This document shows positions 48,522 to 58,244 of a DNA stretch of 64,000 bases, piece after piece. The stretch is from Porphyridium purpureum. Its lineage: Eukaryota; Rhodophyta; Bangiophyceae; Porphyridiales; Porphyridiaceae. Under the pieces are notes generated by a model. It worked only from the letters and a program-made list of their open reading frames with translations, ran no database searches and had not been told where the DNA came from. Within the stretch, counting starts at the first letter, position 1; every line of letters begins with the position of its first letter. The stretch covers positions 1,798,001 through 1,862,000 of the forward strand of contig VRMN01000001.1 of NCBI GenBank assembly GCA_008690995.1, written 5' to 3'. Position numbers and translations under genes: made by a program.

Positions 48522-51458
48522 TCAGCTTATAGAGCCATCCCCAATCTTAGCTTCTTCCAAAGCATGCTGCCTCGTGCGGAGCCTCTCGTGCGCCTGCTCC
48601 AAGGCTTCGAACATCTTTTCAGTCGAACAGTGCTCGCGTGATCGCTGCAGCACCGAAGACAGCTGCAGCACAGCTGAATGAATCGCTTCTGTGGTTCCTT
48701 CACGCAACGCCACGTCCGCCAAGCCGATGCATGCGCTCGCCATGTCCTCGAATGCATTGTGCTCGCGTGTCCACGGGATCCTATCGCCTGTTCCCATAGC
48801 ACGTACCTGCCTCCTTCGAGCCTCCAACTCCTTGTCTGTGCTTCCAGCCCCAAACCAGCCGTACAGCCGGGCGTATGACTCCCACACAGCTGGATTGCTC
48901 GACACGAGCGCCGTGGCATGGCCCAGTACCTCCAGAAGTCGCTTTGCAATTGCCGCCGTGTTGGTGCGAACTGTGGCGTCGCTACTTGTGCTGCCATCAA
49001 TGATTTCCTGCACACAATACGCGAGAGCGGTTCCACGCACACCGTCCTTCTTCTGCAAAACCAGCAGTTGGGCCATGGCTTGCACGCAAGCCATGGCGTC
49101 ATGGGCATGCATCGCGAGCATCAAATAATTATCCCACACGGGCGCCGAATCGCGCGCGTGCTTGGTGGCCTCGCGCATGGCGACAAAAGCCTCACGATGC
49201 TGCCCAAGCTCCTTCAGGCAGCGTGACAAATTATTCCATGCTTGGCCGCTATCGGGTGTCAGTTGCAGCACGCGGCTGAATGCATCGGCACCGGTCGCAA
49301 AGTCGTTATACGCGAGCGCCGCATAGCCCATCGCAAACCAAACTTCCGGATATAGCGCGTTAATGGCCAGCGCTTCCCGGAAATGCGCTACGGCGTCGCG
49401 GAACTGCTCCTTATGCAGTGCAAGGCGGCCCAGCGAGCGCTTTGCGCGTGCGTATCGCCGGCCACTCAGCTGCCAACCCTTTACGTACCAGCTCTCATCT
49501 GAAGTCACATCGCCGAGCACGCAACACAGGCGCGGCGTCTCTCCTTGGGCCTGAATTTGCTGCCGAATCAGGGACTCTGCTTTGCCGACATCGCCCATTA
49601 AACGGTAGCAATCAATGACCTCCTCCCACATTTGCAACTGCGAAAATATTTCGATCGAGCTTTTGACCAAACCCAAGCGGCCTAGTACCATGGCGAGTCG
49701 TTTCTGGAGCTCCCATCGCACTGGGTACTGCATTGCCCAAATATACCGGACCCGAGCGGCGCCTTCGCGACACACAGATTCTGCACAAGATGCATTTGGA
49801 CCTGACTCAATCATAACATCAAAGAAAAAGTCGCCGAGAACCTCCATTTGAAGCATGCAACGCTCCATGTAGCGCCCACTCCGCTCCAGCTCATACTCGG
49901 TCCGAATCAAGAGCGCAGCACAAGCAACCAGCGGATTCAGCGGCGAGCTCTGCTGGACGTCGCTGTGAGTGCCTTGGTCCTTGCCACCCGTTTCACTGTA
50001 CCCTACGCGCAGCAAGTGCGCCGCAAGTGCCGCAATTTGCTCTCTCTGTGTTTCGTCGCTTGCCTGCGCAACCTGGAGATAGGTAGCTTCCGCTAGAATG
50101 GCGCACTGCTGGATACCGGAGAGATTCTGCGCGCTCGCTGCATGCGCTGTCGCCTCATCTACCCCACCTTGCTCAGAGGACAGCTTTGTGTATCCCAGAA
50201 AATCAGAATCTTCGAGTGCCACATTTTTGGGCAGCTTAGCGTGCTGATGCTCTTGCTCGCACGCGTGCTCTTCCGGTGTCTCTGATCGTAAGGCAAAAGC
50301 GGGACTGTTTTGCTGAACAATCAGCTGAGATACAGCCTTCTGCTGAAACTTGGTGCGCATGCCCAGCGCACCGCCTAACGCCACGTCCAAGCCCAGCGCA
50401 CTTTTGCTCAATTCAAGGTTTTCGCGGGCCAGGCTCACGTTAAACGACACCATTTGAAACAAGGCCAGTTCGAGCAGCGCAGTTCCGAACATCGAAGACG
50501 GGCAGCGATCTGGAGAAAGCAAAGCGGGCTGCAGGATTGCCGGATCGCACTGTGTTGCGAAGGCTCTGTGCACTACTTTTGCGGCCTCGCCCGAATCTGG
50601 GTCATCCGCAAAGGTAGAGTACACCCGGTCTACTCCGAGTAACCGGGCAAAGCACGTTTCGGTGACACTTTTCAGTGTGGGCGACTTGCCGCTCAAGACG
50701 CTTTGATGAGTCACACAATATCTAGCGGTCCACCAGCAGCTTAAGGGAAACGCGTCAAAAGTTCTGACTTGCCAAGCTCTGTCATGGCCCTCTGAATCTA
50801 CATGGCGTTCTGAGCTGTCGTGTGCCATCACGTGGCCGTCGGGCGTCTCTGTAGAAGCGAGCTCTAATTCATCTTCGCCCTCAAACCAGCACAACCGCGC
50901 CAGATTCAAGAGTTGCAGATGAGCACAATTGGGCGTGGTAGTTTCACCATCTAGCTCGAGCGGCGGTCTGCGTTCCTTTTGCATGCTTTCGAGCAGCGCA
51001 TGCAGCGCTTCTGCAGTGGCGGAATCGATATCAAGCTTGACTTGCGACGTGCACCTCTGCTCCGTTTTCAGACATGGTCCGGCCCTATTGTACTGCTCAA
51101 ACAAGTGCAGTGACGCAATACCCATGTAGAACCGAAGTGCCTGTGCACGCGGTGCACTTGTGCTGTCGAGAGCGTCCAGCTCGGCCGACGCCGCAAGCAG
51201 CACCGACGCATACTTCCCTGCGACCAGCCCTTCCACAAACTTGTCTATCCGATCACTGCTCTTCCCGGACACTACGCCCTCTATCTCGGCAGCCCACATG
51301 TCCACAGAGCCCAGCAAGTGCTTGACGTCGTCCGTGTCTCGCTTGCGTTCTCGCCCATCCAAGCCCGCCTGCCTCGTCGCGCACTGCGCGCTTGGCCGCC
51401 GCACGTGATCGAAAAACGGTTTATCGGTTTCATTTCCGGTTTCCGGTTTCGCATGCAT
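48522..51458 (-). CDS. TTC27: Tetratricopeptide repeat protein TTC27 (Emw1-like)
   Basis: The 978-residue protein is helical throughout, with a TPR array at about residues 660-810. The most conserved part contains YVKGWQLSGRRYARAKRSLG, HFREALAINALYPEVWFAMG, ATGADAFSRVLQLTPDSGQA and WNNLSRCLKELGQHREAFVA, diagnostic for TTC27/yeast Emw1. The family is essential in yeast and linked to cell wall integrity and RNA/protein complex biogenesis, with no enzymatic activity known. The N-terminal half is poorly conserved, as is usual. Two starts are possible: ATG 51458, or ATG 51299 (MWAAEIEGVVSG) which removes a polar 53-residue extension. Confidence 0.9.
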   Translation of the reverse strand: MHAKPETGNETDKPFFDHVRRPSAQCATRQAGLDGRERKRDTDDVKHLLGSVDMWAAEIEGVVSGKSSDRIDKFVEGLVAGKYASVLLAASAELDALDSTSAPRAQALRFYMGIASLHLFEQYNRAGPCLKTEQRCTSQVKLDIDSATAEALHALLESMQKERRPPLELDGETTTPNCAHLQLLNLARLCWFEGEDELELASTETPDGHVMAHDSSERHVDSEGHDRAWQVRTFDAFPLSCWWTARYCVTHQSVLSGKSPTLKSVTETCFARLLGVDRVYSTFADDPDSGEAAKVVHRAFATQCDPAILQPALLSPDRCPSSMFGTALLELALFQMVSFNVSLARENLELSKSALGLDVALGGALGMRTKFQQKAVSQLIVQQNSPAFALRSETPEEHACEQEHQHAKLPKNVALEDSDFLGYTKLSSEQGGVDEATAHAASAQNLSGIQQCAILAEATYLQVAQASDETQREQIAALAAHLLRVGYSETGGKDQGTHSDVQQSSPLNPLVACAALLIRTEYELERSGRYMERCMLQMEVLGDFFFDVMIESGPNASCAESVCREGAARVRYIWAMQYPVRWELQKRLAMVLGRLGLVKSSIEIFSQLQMWEEVIDCYRLMGDVGKAESLIRQQIQAQGETPRLCCVLGDVTSDESWYVKGWQLSGRRYARAKRSLGRLALHKEQFRDAVAHFREALAINALYPEVWFAMGYAALAYNDFATGADAFSRVLQLTPDSGQAWNNLSRCLKELGQHREAFVAMREATKHARDSAPVWDNYLMLAMHAHDAMACVQAMAQLLVLQKKDGVRGTALAYCVQEIIDGSTSSDATVRTNTAAIAKRLLEVLGHATALVSSNPAVWESYARLYGWFGAGSTDKELEARRRQVRAMGTGDRIPWTREHNAFEDMASACIGLADVALREGTTEAIHSAVLQLSSVLQRSREHCSTEKMFEALEQAHERLRTRQHALEEAKIGDGSIS

Positions 51459-52038
51459 GGAAGAGGTACAGTGTCAGCGATAGTCATTCGACGTTCGAAA
51501 ATGGGTGTACAGTTGCGCTGCTCTTCTTTCAAAAAGGAGAGGCCATGTGCGGTACAGTGAATGAAAAGGAACGAAACGGTCAAATCGATTTGAAGCAAGC
51601 GGGGAGCTGCGTGTTCGTTGCGTGCAGGAATGGTTCGATGGATGCGAAGCAGGATATAAGGAAGGCCGGCAAGTGAAATGGGTATCACGACAGACACAAG
51701 GACAGAGAGAGAGAGAGACACAGCAGACACCTTATCATACATACAGAGCCGGCGGACTTTTCGGGGATTGCGTGCTTGCCTGGTCTAGGTGCTGCGACTT
51801 GTGGCCTGGTTGCCTCTTTGGTTGGTACGTAGGTAGGAAGGTAGGTAGGTTGTCTGGTGCGTTGATGATTTGCAGCAGCTGGGCACGACATACAGAGGGA
51901 TTGGTTATCATCGCGATCTTTGTCGTCGTTATTTGAGAAGAAGCGTCGCAGACTTGCTGGTCTTCAGGCTCTGGACAAAGGCCTAGAAAGCAGCACAGAC
52001 GTCGAGGTCAGGAGCCGGGTTTGCTTCCCTTCGGCAAG
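51459..52038. other. Divergent intergenic region (TTC27 / unknown gene)
   Basis: It contains a GA run at about 51705-51720 and a GTAGGTAGGTAG-type tetranucleotide repeat at about 51826-51850. No gene is seen. Confidence 0.45.
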
Positions 52039-53154
52039 ATGGTGTTGACGCGCAGTGCGCGCAAGGCCGCGCTGACGGACGTGACGAACGCTAATGAAGA
52101 TTCTGATGAGTACATGGCCACTCCACGGCCGCACGCTAATGTAAGGCGAACGCTTGACACTGGTGTGACACCGCAATCGACGGTGAGCAGGGTGCTGGTG
52201 GGCGAGATGGCAAGGCTGGGTCTGGCGACTCCATGTAACACGGTGGGGAACGAAGCAAGTGCAGCTGAACAGCAAATTGATTGCGTGATGCCACAGAAAC
52301 TTGAATTTGGACCCAGTGGTTCGTATACGTCGCCCAACACTGAGCCGATCGCGGTCGCACACACAAACTCGGCTGCCGCTGGGGTTGCTGCTTCAAGCTC
52401 GAACAGAGTGGATGCATCTTTTCACCAGCTCGCATCACCATCGGTTGCGCACAATCTCGAGCTAGTACAAAAGCAGAGTAAGCAAGACAGGTTGACGGCG
52501 CAACACGATGATATCATGAGTTTGCTTGGCGCCGGATTTACCAAGGCGCCTGCGTATGTCCCGATGGAAGGGGCTGCGTCGCAGGCAAATGGAGGACTGG
52601 AAATGACGAACCCGTGCACGCCGGAGCCGCAGGCGACTGTGGCCAACTTTCGCGTGGTGGGCCACGAAATTTCCAAGCAATGGAAGGGTCAGCACGTTGT
52701 CTTCGATCTGCTCGGGCTCAGCAAAGTGAAAGTGGTGGCAGAGCGCGTTGCGTTCAACGAGGTTACATGCAATACTGGCTCCAGCTCAGAGTCCGAGTCA
52801 ACGATACCCGGCCAAGGCATTGGCTGCTCTCCTGCGCGGATCAAGCGCGCCGTGCTTTCGACCCCGGTGCAAGCCCTTGCATTTGAAGACGACGAGGAAC
52901 TGCAGCCAATGCGCGAATCCGCTGACGAGGTGCAGACGAATCCTACGTCTCAGACCAAAGCGTCCGCGGAGTGGTGCGGGACTCATATTGTGTACACAGA
53001 CGAAGACACTTCAGAGGACTTGGGAGAAAATCGCACTGATAAGGCGGTAGAAGAGATCAAGGACGATATTGCGAATATGCACATTGCGCGCAAGGTCTCT
53101 GCACAGAGGCGTAATCCTCGTGCTAAACCGGCGCGCAGCTTTGCATGGCTGTAG
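52039..53154 (+). CDS. Unknown protein with N-terminal degron-like motif and basic C-terminus
   Basis: The protein has 371 residues and is not recognised. The N-terminus MVLTRSARKAALTDVTN resembles the 'R..L.D.TN' destruction-box neighbourhood of mitotic regulators, though with one extra residue between Arg and Leu, so it is not canonical. The body is Ser/Thr-rich and probably disordered, with repeated Thr-Pro sites (MATPRP, GVTPQS, CTPEPQ, STPVQA) that could be kinase sites. One more ordered segment is FRVVGHEISKQWKGQHVVFD. The C-terminus is basic with QRRNPRAKPARSFAWL. A cell-cycle or chromatin role is speculation. The first ATG is at 52039. Confidence 0.65.
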   Translation: MVLTRSARKAALTDVTNANEDSDEYMATPRPHANVRRTLDTGVTPQSTVSRVLVGEMARLGLATPCNTVGNEASAAEQQIDCVMPQKLEFGPSGSYTSPNTEPIAVAHTNSAAAGVAASSSNRVDASFHQLASPSVAHNLELVQKQSKQDRLTAQHDDIMSLLGAGFTKAPAYVPMEGAASQANGGLEMTNPCTPEPQATVANFRVVGHEISKQWKGQHVVFDLLGLSKVKVVAERVAFNEVTCNTGSSSESESTIPGQGIGCSPARIKRAVLSTPVQALAFEDDEELQPMRESADEVQTNPTSQTKASAEWCGTHIVYTDEDTSEDLGENRTDKAVEEIKDDIANMHIARKVSAQRRNPRAKPARSFAWL

Positions 53155-53421
53155 AATGAAAGAACTGACTGTTGTACGCTGCATGCAGGCCAGTTGAACG
53201 CAAATAAGGAAACTAAAGAAACCGAGCGCGCGAGCAATATCAAGCCAACTCTTTCTCTTGGTGATGTCCCCGATCCTACAGAAGCTTTCGATCTTCCTGG
53301 CTCTTGTTTGTTGGAGCTTGAGCACCGCAGCTGCAGGAGGCACCTTTTTCGGCTGCTTGTGGAAAGACGACTCCATATTCAATTGCAGTCCGAACAAAAT
53401 AGAAAAGCGGCTCGGCGATAT

Positions 53422-53784
53422 TTAGAGCCTTGGTTGGCGTGGCTCCCAGCCCATGACCTCTTCCGGATGTGCGCGCGCCCAAGCGATTTTCAACGCAATG
53501 TGGTTCTCCTCGGTGGAGAACTGCTTGAGGCAATCATTCAGCACGTTCTTCTCGCCGCGGCACTTGAACACCACCATGAGCCCTTCTCGCTTACTGCATT
53601 CATAGAATGCCTTTGTTTCCGGATCGCATTGCATCCACGCAGTATCGATCCACTCCTTCCGCACGTGCTCCCGTGCGCGTGCGCGCAACACCGGCACCAT
53701 GCCTTCTGGTATCTGTATCGAATGCGCGGGCGCGTCAGCGCCAGAGTCACTGCTTTCATGACTCGCGTCCATATTGCCAACCAT
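53422..53784 (-). CDS. CMC1: Twin CX9C protein CMC1 (cytochrome c oxidase assembly)
   Basis: The protein has 120 residues with a clear twin CX9C helical hairpin: Cys53-x9-Cys63 and Cys75-x9-Cys85, within QCDPETKAFYEC and CRGEKNVLNDC. Conserved residues around it (KREGLMVVFKC) match CMC1. Such proteins enter the mitochondrial intermembrane space by the Mia40/Erv1 disulfide relay and help copper delivery and COX1 maturation in complex IV assembly. There is no cleavable presequence, as expected. A GA run ends directly at the start codon. The neighbour on the other side is NDUFS3, another respiratory protein, in divergent orientation. Confidence 0.88.
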   Translation of the reverse strand: MVGNMDASHESSDSGADAPAHSIQIPEGMVPVLRARAREHVRKEWIDTAWMQCDPETKAFYECSKREGLMVVFKCRGEKNVLNDCLKQFSTEENHIALKIAWARAHPEEVMGWEPRQPRL

Positions 53785-54019
53785 CTCTCTCTCTCTCTCA
53801 CCGACACATACATCCGCAGATCAATCATCGTACATCATGCTCCAACGCTACTGCGCGCAGCTCTCACGCAGAGCGCGCGTTCCCGCATGACAATAGAATG
53901 CGGCATTGCCTTTCATCTTCAGAGCAGAAAGTACAGTTTACTGTACTTATATTTTGGTAGGAGGGTGAAGCGAAGAGGTTGGAGTTGAGAGCGAGAGAGA
54001 GGGAGAAGAAGAAAACGTG
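53785..54019. promoter_or_regulatory. Divergent promoter shared by CMC1 and NDUFS3
   Basis: About 235 bases between start codons. Each start is preceded immediately by a GA tract on its own sense strand (53785-53800 for CMC1; 53985-54012 for NDUFS3), so two respiratory genes could be co-regulated. Confidence 0.4.
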
Positions 54020-54847
54020 ATGGTGATGGTGATGGGGATGGGGATGGCAGGTAGAATGCGCGCGCTGCTGCGGCAGCCGGCGGTGCTGGCAGAAGTGAAG
54101 CACGGACGATGTGCGCGTGTGTTTGCGTCGGAAGCGGCTCCGTCGGCGGGGGCCCCGGCGCGGGAAGAAATGATGGCTCAGCAGCTGGAACAGCAGAAGC
54201 GGTTTCTGTCGTCGCTGTTGGAGATGTGTCCGGCGTGGATCACGCGCGCGCGGATTCACAAGGCGCACGACGTCGCGCATCGCGGAGGCGAGATGGTGCT
54301 GGATGTGAGGCAGGACTGCACGACCAAGATGCTCAATTTCCTCAAGCTGCACACAAACGCGCAGTTTAAGAGCTTTGTGGACGCCACGGCAGTGGACTAC
54401 CCGTCGCGAGCGCAGCGCTTTACCGTCGTCTACAACGTGCTTTCCACCACGTATAACGCCCGCATCCGCGTGCAGACCGATGTGGACGAGGTCACTCCGC
54501 TGCAGAGCGCCGTCTCGGTCTATCCGGGCGCCGATTGGTTCGAGCGAGAGGTCTTTGACATGTACGGCGTGTTCTTCTTCAACCATCCGGATCTGCGCCG
54601 CATTCTGACCGACTATGGTTTCGAGGGGCATCCCCAGAGGAAGGATTTCCCGTTGTCTGGGTTTGTTGAAGTCCGCTACGATGATGCGTCCAAACGCGTC
54701 GTCACGGAGCCGGTCGAGATTGCGCAGGAGTATCGGCAGTTCGATTATTCGACGCCGTGGGAGGTCTTCCCCGAAGGAGGACGAACATCAGAGGCGCTCA
54801 CATCCTCGTCGTCTCCTCCTCCTCCGCCGCGCCCACCATCAAAGTAG
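54020..54847 (+). CDS. NDUFS3: NADH dehydrogenase 30 kDa subunit NDUFS3 (Nad9), nuclear-encoded
   Basis: The protein has 275 residues. Mitochondrial complex I subunit in the peripheral arm near the quinone site. The family signature is present: [40 protein letters not shown] and [10 protein letters not shown], and the end [12 protein letters not shown]. The first ~40 residues contain many Arg/Ala and no net acid ([20 protein letters not shown]), a mitochondrial presequence. Several ATGs are crowded at the start (54020, 54026, 54032, 54038, 54044, 54056); 54020 is the first. In land plants this subunit is often mitochondrion-encoded; red-algal mitochondrial genomes lack nad9, which fits a nuclear copy. 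Confidence 0.94.
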   Translation: MVMVMGMGMAGRMRALLRQPAVLAEVKHGRCARVFASEAAPSAGAPAREEMMAQQLEQQKRFLSSLLEMCPAWITRARIHKAHDVAHRGGEMVLDVRQDCTTKMLNFLKLHTNAQFKSFVDATAVDYPSRAQRFTVVYNVLSTTYNARIRVQTDVDEVTPLQSAVSVYPGADWFEREVFDMYGVFFFNHPDLRRILTDYGFEGHPQRKDFPLSGFVEVRYDDASKRVVTEPVEIAQEYRQFDYSTPWEVFPEGGRTSEALTSSSSPPPPPRPPSK

Positions 54848-54995
54848 GGTTTGCCATTCGTCCTGCATCTCTGATCCTGTTTCGGCCAGTACATGTCGCT
54901 GACTTCAAACAATCGGTGGGTATTCCGGAATCACGTCGTTTATTATAAACTCAAACAATTCTATGAAGTTTGCTGCGCCTTTCGGACTTGTCGCT

Positions 54996-56462
54996 TTACT
55001 TCGAGACGGAAGTTCCAGTTCCGGTGTTCGTCCATTCTAAATGCGGATTGCAGGACGTCCGCTTCATTTTGTATGGAACGCCTCGGCGATTACCGTACAC
55101 AAAATGGCCGTTTTCGTCAAAGCCACGATCGTTCACCCACAGCTCATTCCCCGTCAGGATCAAGTCATCCTTGACGAGAATCCGACTCTTCATCGTCGGC
55201 GAGAACACTGTGCACCCGCCGCCCGCCATGAAGCCGCGGAAAAAGAAAGGGCCTATGATCTCGGACTGTTCCAACGCCTGCGCTGTCTTGAACTTGCGCC
55301 GCTCCCAAAACACTTCACAACCTTGCAACCACTCGTACAGGTCGTCACCAGTCCAGTCAATCTCGTTAATACGATAGCCGCACGCACGCAGCCGGGCTTC
55401 CGTTTCTGCATAAAAGCGATAAATGCGCATCTCAATCACGCCCTTATCGTCGCTGTCGTCCAAAAATATTTCGTACACGCGAGCACGATACACCGAGTTC
55501 GGGTCGCCGTTGAAATAGTACTTTGCGAAAATCATGCTCGAATTTTCGCCAATGCGAGACAGCTTGCAGTGAATGTGCTCGTGTCCACCGCCTTCACCCT
55601 CCGTAAAGCCTAGGCGCTTGTTCTCCAGCACTTGGTCGTAGTTGTCAAAGTCACCTTCAAATGACGTCATGAAAAGGTCCAAATTGCGCTGCGCCATGGC
55701 GCGCCTCAACATCCTCCGTGCCACATTCTCCGGCGAGTATGGCGAGCTCCAGCTCGTACGCGCCGGAATACGCTGTGCGTCAGGATCGATATCGCCACAT
55801 GTACTGCACGGCGCGGCGTCTTCGCTGCGAGCCGGCCCCGTTCGCTTGCGCTCCATTTTCCACTTGATCTCCAGCACCGAGTCGGTCAAGAGCCCGCCCT
55901 CATAAAATGCATCTGCGTCTATTTCGCTCTCGCTGTCCTTTGCGAGCTCCGAAGAATGCGAATCGCGCTGCTCGCGGAGTGCAGCCGCCGCGCGGCGCGC
56001 GGAAAGCACGGCAGGCGACGCCGACGCCTGCCCGCGCGCATCTAAGCTCATGAACCCTCGCATGCCTTCAGATTCTCGCTGAGAGCCACCCAGACCATTG
56101 CGCATTTCCTGCAAGTCCAGCTCCTCCGCGGGGTGTACGGGCGCGCTATTGGATTCAATTGCTGCCAGTTCCGAGCTTGTCATGTGATACAGACTATCCT
56201 GTTCGCCTTCTCCCTCAGGCTGCAAAACGAATGATGACGCCGTCGTCTCATTTCCGCCTCTCTCTGTACACGCACACGTCACCCAGCGCAATGAGGCGCA
56301 CCGCCTCCGGATCACCGCGAGCCCGCGTCCACGATGAAGCACAGACGCAGCTCGAGATGTCGACGCTGTAGGTGTGGGCACGAACCAGAGAGTTGGTCGT
56401 GAGGAACTCCCGCTCGTACACCATGCGCATACCGCCAGTTTCCCCTCGCTGCTGCCGCCCAT
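54996..56462 (-). CDS. CpeT/CpcT-family phycobiliprotein chromophore lyase with long N-terminal extension
   Basis: The protein has 488 residues. The C-terminal ~240 residues are a CpcT/CpeT domain: FEGDFDNYDQVLENKRLGF, EHIHCKLSRIGENSSMIF, YRARVYEIFLD, a MRIYRFY segment, LQGCEVFWERR, and an ILVKDDLILTGNELWVNDRG then GNRRGVPYKM end. The fold binds bilins and attaches them to cysteine of phycobiliprotein beta subunits, so this is a phycobilisome maturation enzyme and strong evidence for a phycobilisome-bearing host. The N-terminal half is low-complexity; residues 1-70 (with LWFVPTPTASTSRAA) could be a plastid transit peptide. The first real ATG is 56462; an ATG at about 56184 (MTSSELAA) is an alternative. 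Confidence 0.85.
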   Translation of the reverse strand: MGGSSEGKLAVCAWCTSGSSSRPTLWFVPTPTASTSRAASVLHRGRGLAVIRRRCASLRWVTCACTERGGNETTASSFVLQPEGEGEQDSLYHMTSSELAAIESNSAPVHPAEELDLQEMRNGLGGSQRESEGMRGFMSLDARGQASASPAVLSARRAAAALREQRDSHSSELAKDSESEIDADAFYEGGLLTDSVLEIKWKMERKRTGPARSEDAAPCSTCGDIDPDAQRIPARTSWSSPYSPENVARRMLRRAMAQRNLDLFMTSFEGDFDNYDQVLENKRLGFTEGEGGGHEHIHCKLSRIGENSSMIFAKYYFNGDPNSVYRARVYEIFLDDSDDKGVIEMRIYRFYAETEARLRACGYRINEIDWTGDDLYEWLQGCEVFWERRKFKTAQALEQSEIIGPFFFRGFMAGGGCTVFSPTMKSRILVKDDLILTGNELWVNDRGFDENGHFVYGNRRGVPYKMKRTSCNPHLEWTNTGTGTSVSK

Positions 56463-56636
56463 CCTCACCGAACCACGGCGTTCTAAACGTTTATTCGTGT
56501 ACCAAGAACAGACGCGAACTCACACACTTTGCTTGCCGCCGAGCTTCCTCGTCTCATACCCAGCTGCACTCGATTTAATCTCGTCACGTTTCTCGAGCCT
56601 GAAGGCAGCGGACGAGGTCGACGTCAGCACGGTGGG

Positions 56637-58244
56637 ATGGAGAATGGACATGGAGAGTACAGCGATGGCTCGGAATCATCGCAAGCTGTCGACGCAGCAG
56701 AAGTTGGTGGCCTGGCGCCACTTCCGTTTCTTCGATCTCCATTTGTGGACCGCGTCGCGCAACACAAACTGCCGACGTACTCGGATACGGCTGCTGCAGC
56801 TGCTGCACCGGCAGCCACATCGGAAGCGGGTGCTCAAGATACACTGCAGCCATTTCGCGAGTGTCAGGCTGGGGTGTGCGCGCAGTATGACAAGCGGCTG
56901 CGTCTTCTAGTGGTGCGCGACGTTGGTGGTGAGCTCCAGAACGTCGCCAAAGTGGCGCAGTGGTTGTTCCAAAATGGTCTGCAGCATCAAATTGACCTCA
57001 TCTTGTGTGCCGGGATTCAGGGAAGCCCGGCCATGCCGATGGGTGGCGAACAAGCAGCCGCGGTTGCCTCGCTTACCAGAAGCTCTGTACCGAACGGTCA
57101 TGTTCCCGCGACCTGGAATAGGCTACTGTCTGTGCCGAATGGCGTGACGCATGTCACGGAAGCACAAACACCCAGCGCGCGTCGCTTTGCTGCTGAGGCA
57201 GAGTGCTCGGCGACGATCTCGGCTCTGGAAAATATCTGCCCACGCGTGGTGTACACATCCAGCGGCTGGGATCCCGAAATCGTATCAGAGTCAGTTTGGG
57301 AGCCGCGCAGGGCAACGTCACATTCACCGACAGCACCCTCTTTCCGCAGTGCCGCACGGCTCACACCGCACTCATTCAACTTGTGCGGGCGTGCCGTGCG
57401 GCTGGATGCGTCCTTGGTGCTGTGCGATTCGATCGCGCACCGCGTGCTTGAACAAGCTTTGGCGTGTGAGCGACGGGTCGGGCAGCGAACCGACAATTCC
57501 GCAGATACCCGTGTTACGCACGACGCACATGCGAGCGCTGGCGATGTGCGGTCTCAGTCGAACCATAGAGCCGACGATTCTCAGCACGGGCACCAGCAGT
57601 CAAGCGCGGGTCAGGCTCGACACCACGCGGGAATATTAACGAATCACTCATGGGGTGAAAGTGTGTGGTTGTCTTGGAGGAGAAGGTGCGATGCTGAAGC
57701 GGAAATAGATCCGCGCAAAGCAGCCGTTCCCGCGCAAGCATCCTGGCGGGACACTGGTTCCGTGCAGCACTTAAGTATGGATCAGTTTTGCATTGTGGTT
57801 GAAACACGGCTGCGACACATGGCAGGCAACGCGGAGATGATGCCTGGCGTCAAATTGCTGGCGGTTTACGAGCCGTCCGCTTGGCAGCAAACGGCTTCAC
57901 ATGGAGGCGGTGTGCCATGCAGGCAAGCGCGTACCATTTTGGAAATTGTGTCCAAAGCTGTAAGAACACAACCAGCCCCTTCCGCTGCCGACGAAGCTCC
58001 TCCGGAAGAATCGAATGCCGCTCCAGGCGCGCGTGATGGAATGGACATGCCGAAGACAAGCCGCGGCTCGAAGGAGGCATCGTCATCGTCGCTAAGTATG
58101 GGCGCCGATGCGGTCGGCCAAATCGCCGTCGACCCGGGCGCCTTGTCAGAAGGTTGGTTCTCCATCGTCGAGCTCTGCCGGAGCGCGGGCGAGGAACGCG
58201 GCGCGCGATGGTCAGTGTGCAACGTTCGCGTCGAGCGCGTGTGA
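56637..58244 (+). CDS. Calcineurin-like phosphoesterase-fold protein lacking metal ligands
   Basis: The 535-residue protein seems built on a metallophosphoesterase fold whose motifs are altered. RLLVVRDVGGELQNVAKV stands where 'SDxHGN' is expected; DLILCAGIQG replaces the 'GDxx' motif; ICPRVVYTSSGWDPE replaces 'GNHD'; and the end VDPGALSEGWFSIVEL matches the usual 'VNPGSLxxGxFAxVEL' closing strand. Long low-complexity insertions (about 240-350 and 470-505) interrupt it. If this reading is right it is an inactive relative, perhaps a binding or regulatory protein. ATG 56637 (MENGHGEYSD) is the first in frame. Head to head with the CpeT lyase, 174 bases between starts. Confidence 0.5.
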   Translation: MENGHGEYSDGSESSQAVDAAEVGGLAPLPFLRSPFVDRVAQHKLPTYSDTAAAAAAPAATSEAGAQDTLQPFRECQAGVCAQYDKRLRLLVVRDVGGELQNVAKVAQWLFQNGLQHQIDLILCAGIQGSPAMPMGGEQAAAVASLTRSSVPNGHVPATWNRLLSVPNGVTHVTEAQTPSARRFAAEAECSATISALENICPRVVYTSSGWDPEIVSESVWEPRRATSHSPTAPSFRSAARLTPHSFNLCGRAVRLDASLVLCDSIAHRVLEQALACERRVGQRTDNSADTRVTHDAHASAGDVRSQSNHRADDSQHGHQQSSAGQARHHAGILTNHSWGESVWLSWRRRCDAEAEIDPRKAAVPAQASWRDTGSVQHLSMDQFCIVVETRLRHMAGNAEMMPGVKLLAVYEPSAWQQTASHGGGVPCRQARTILEIVSKAVRTQPAPSAADEAPPEESNAAPGARDGMDMPKTSRGSKEASSSSLSMGADAVGQIAVDPGALSEGWFSIVELCRSAGEERGARWSVCNVRVERV

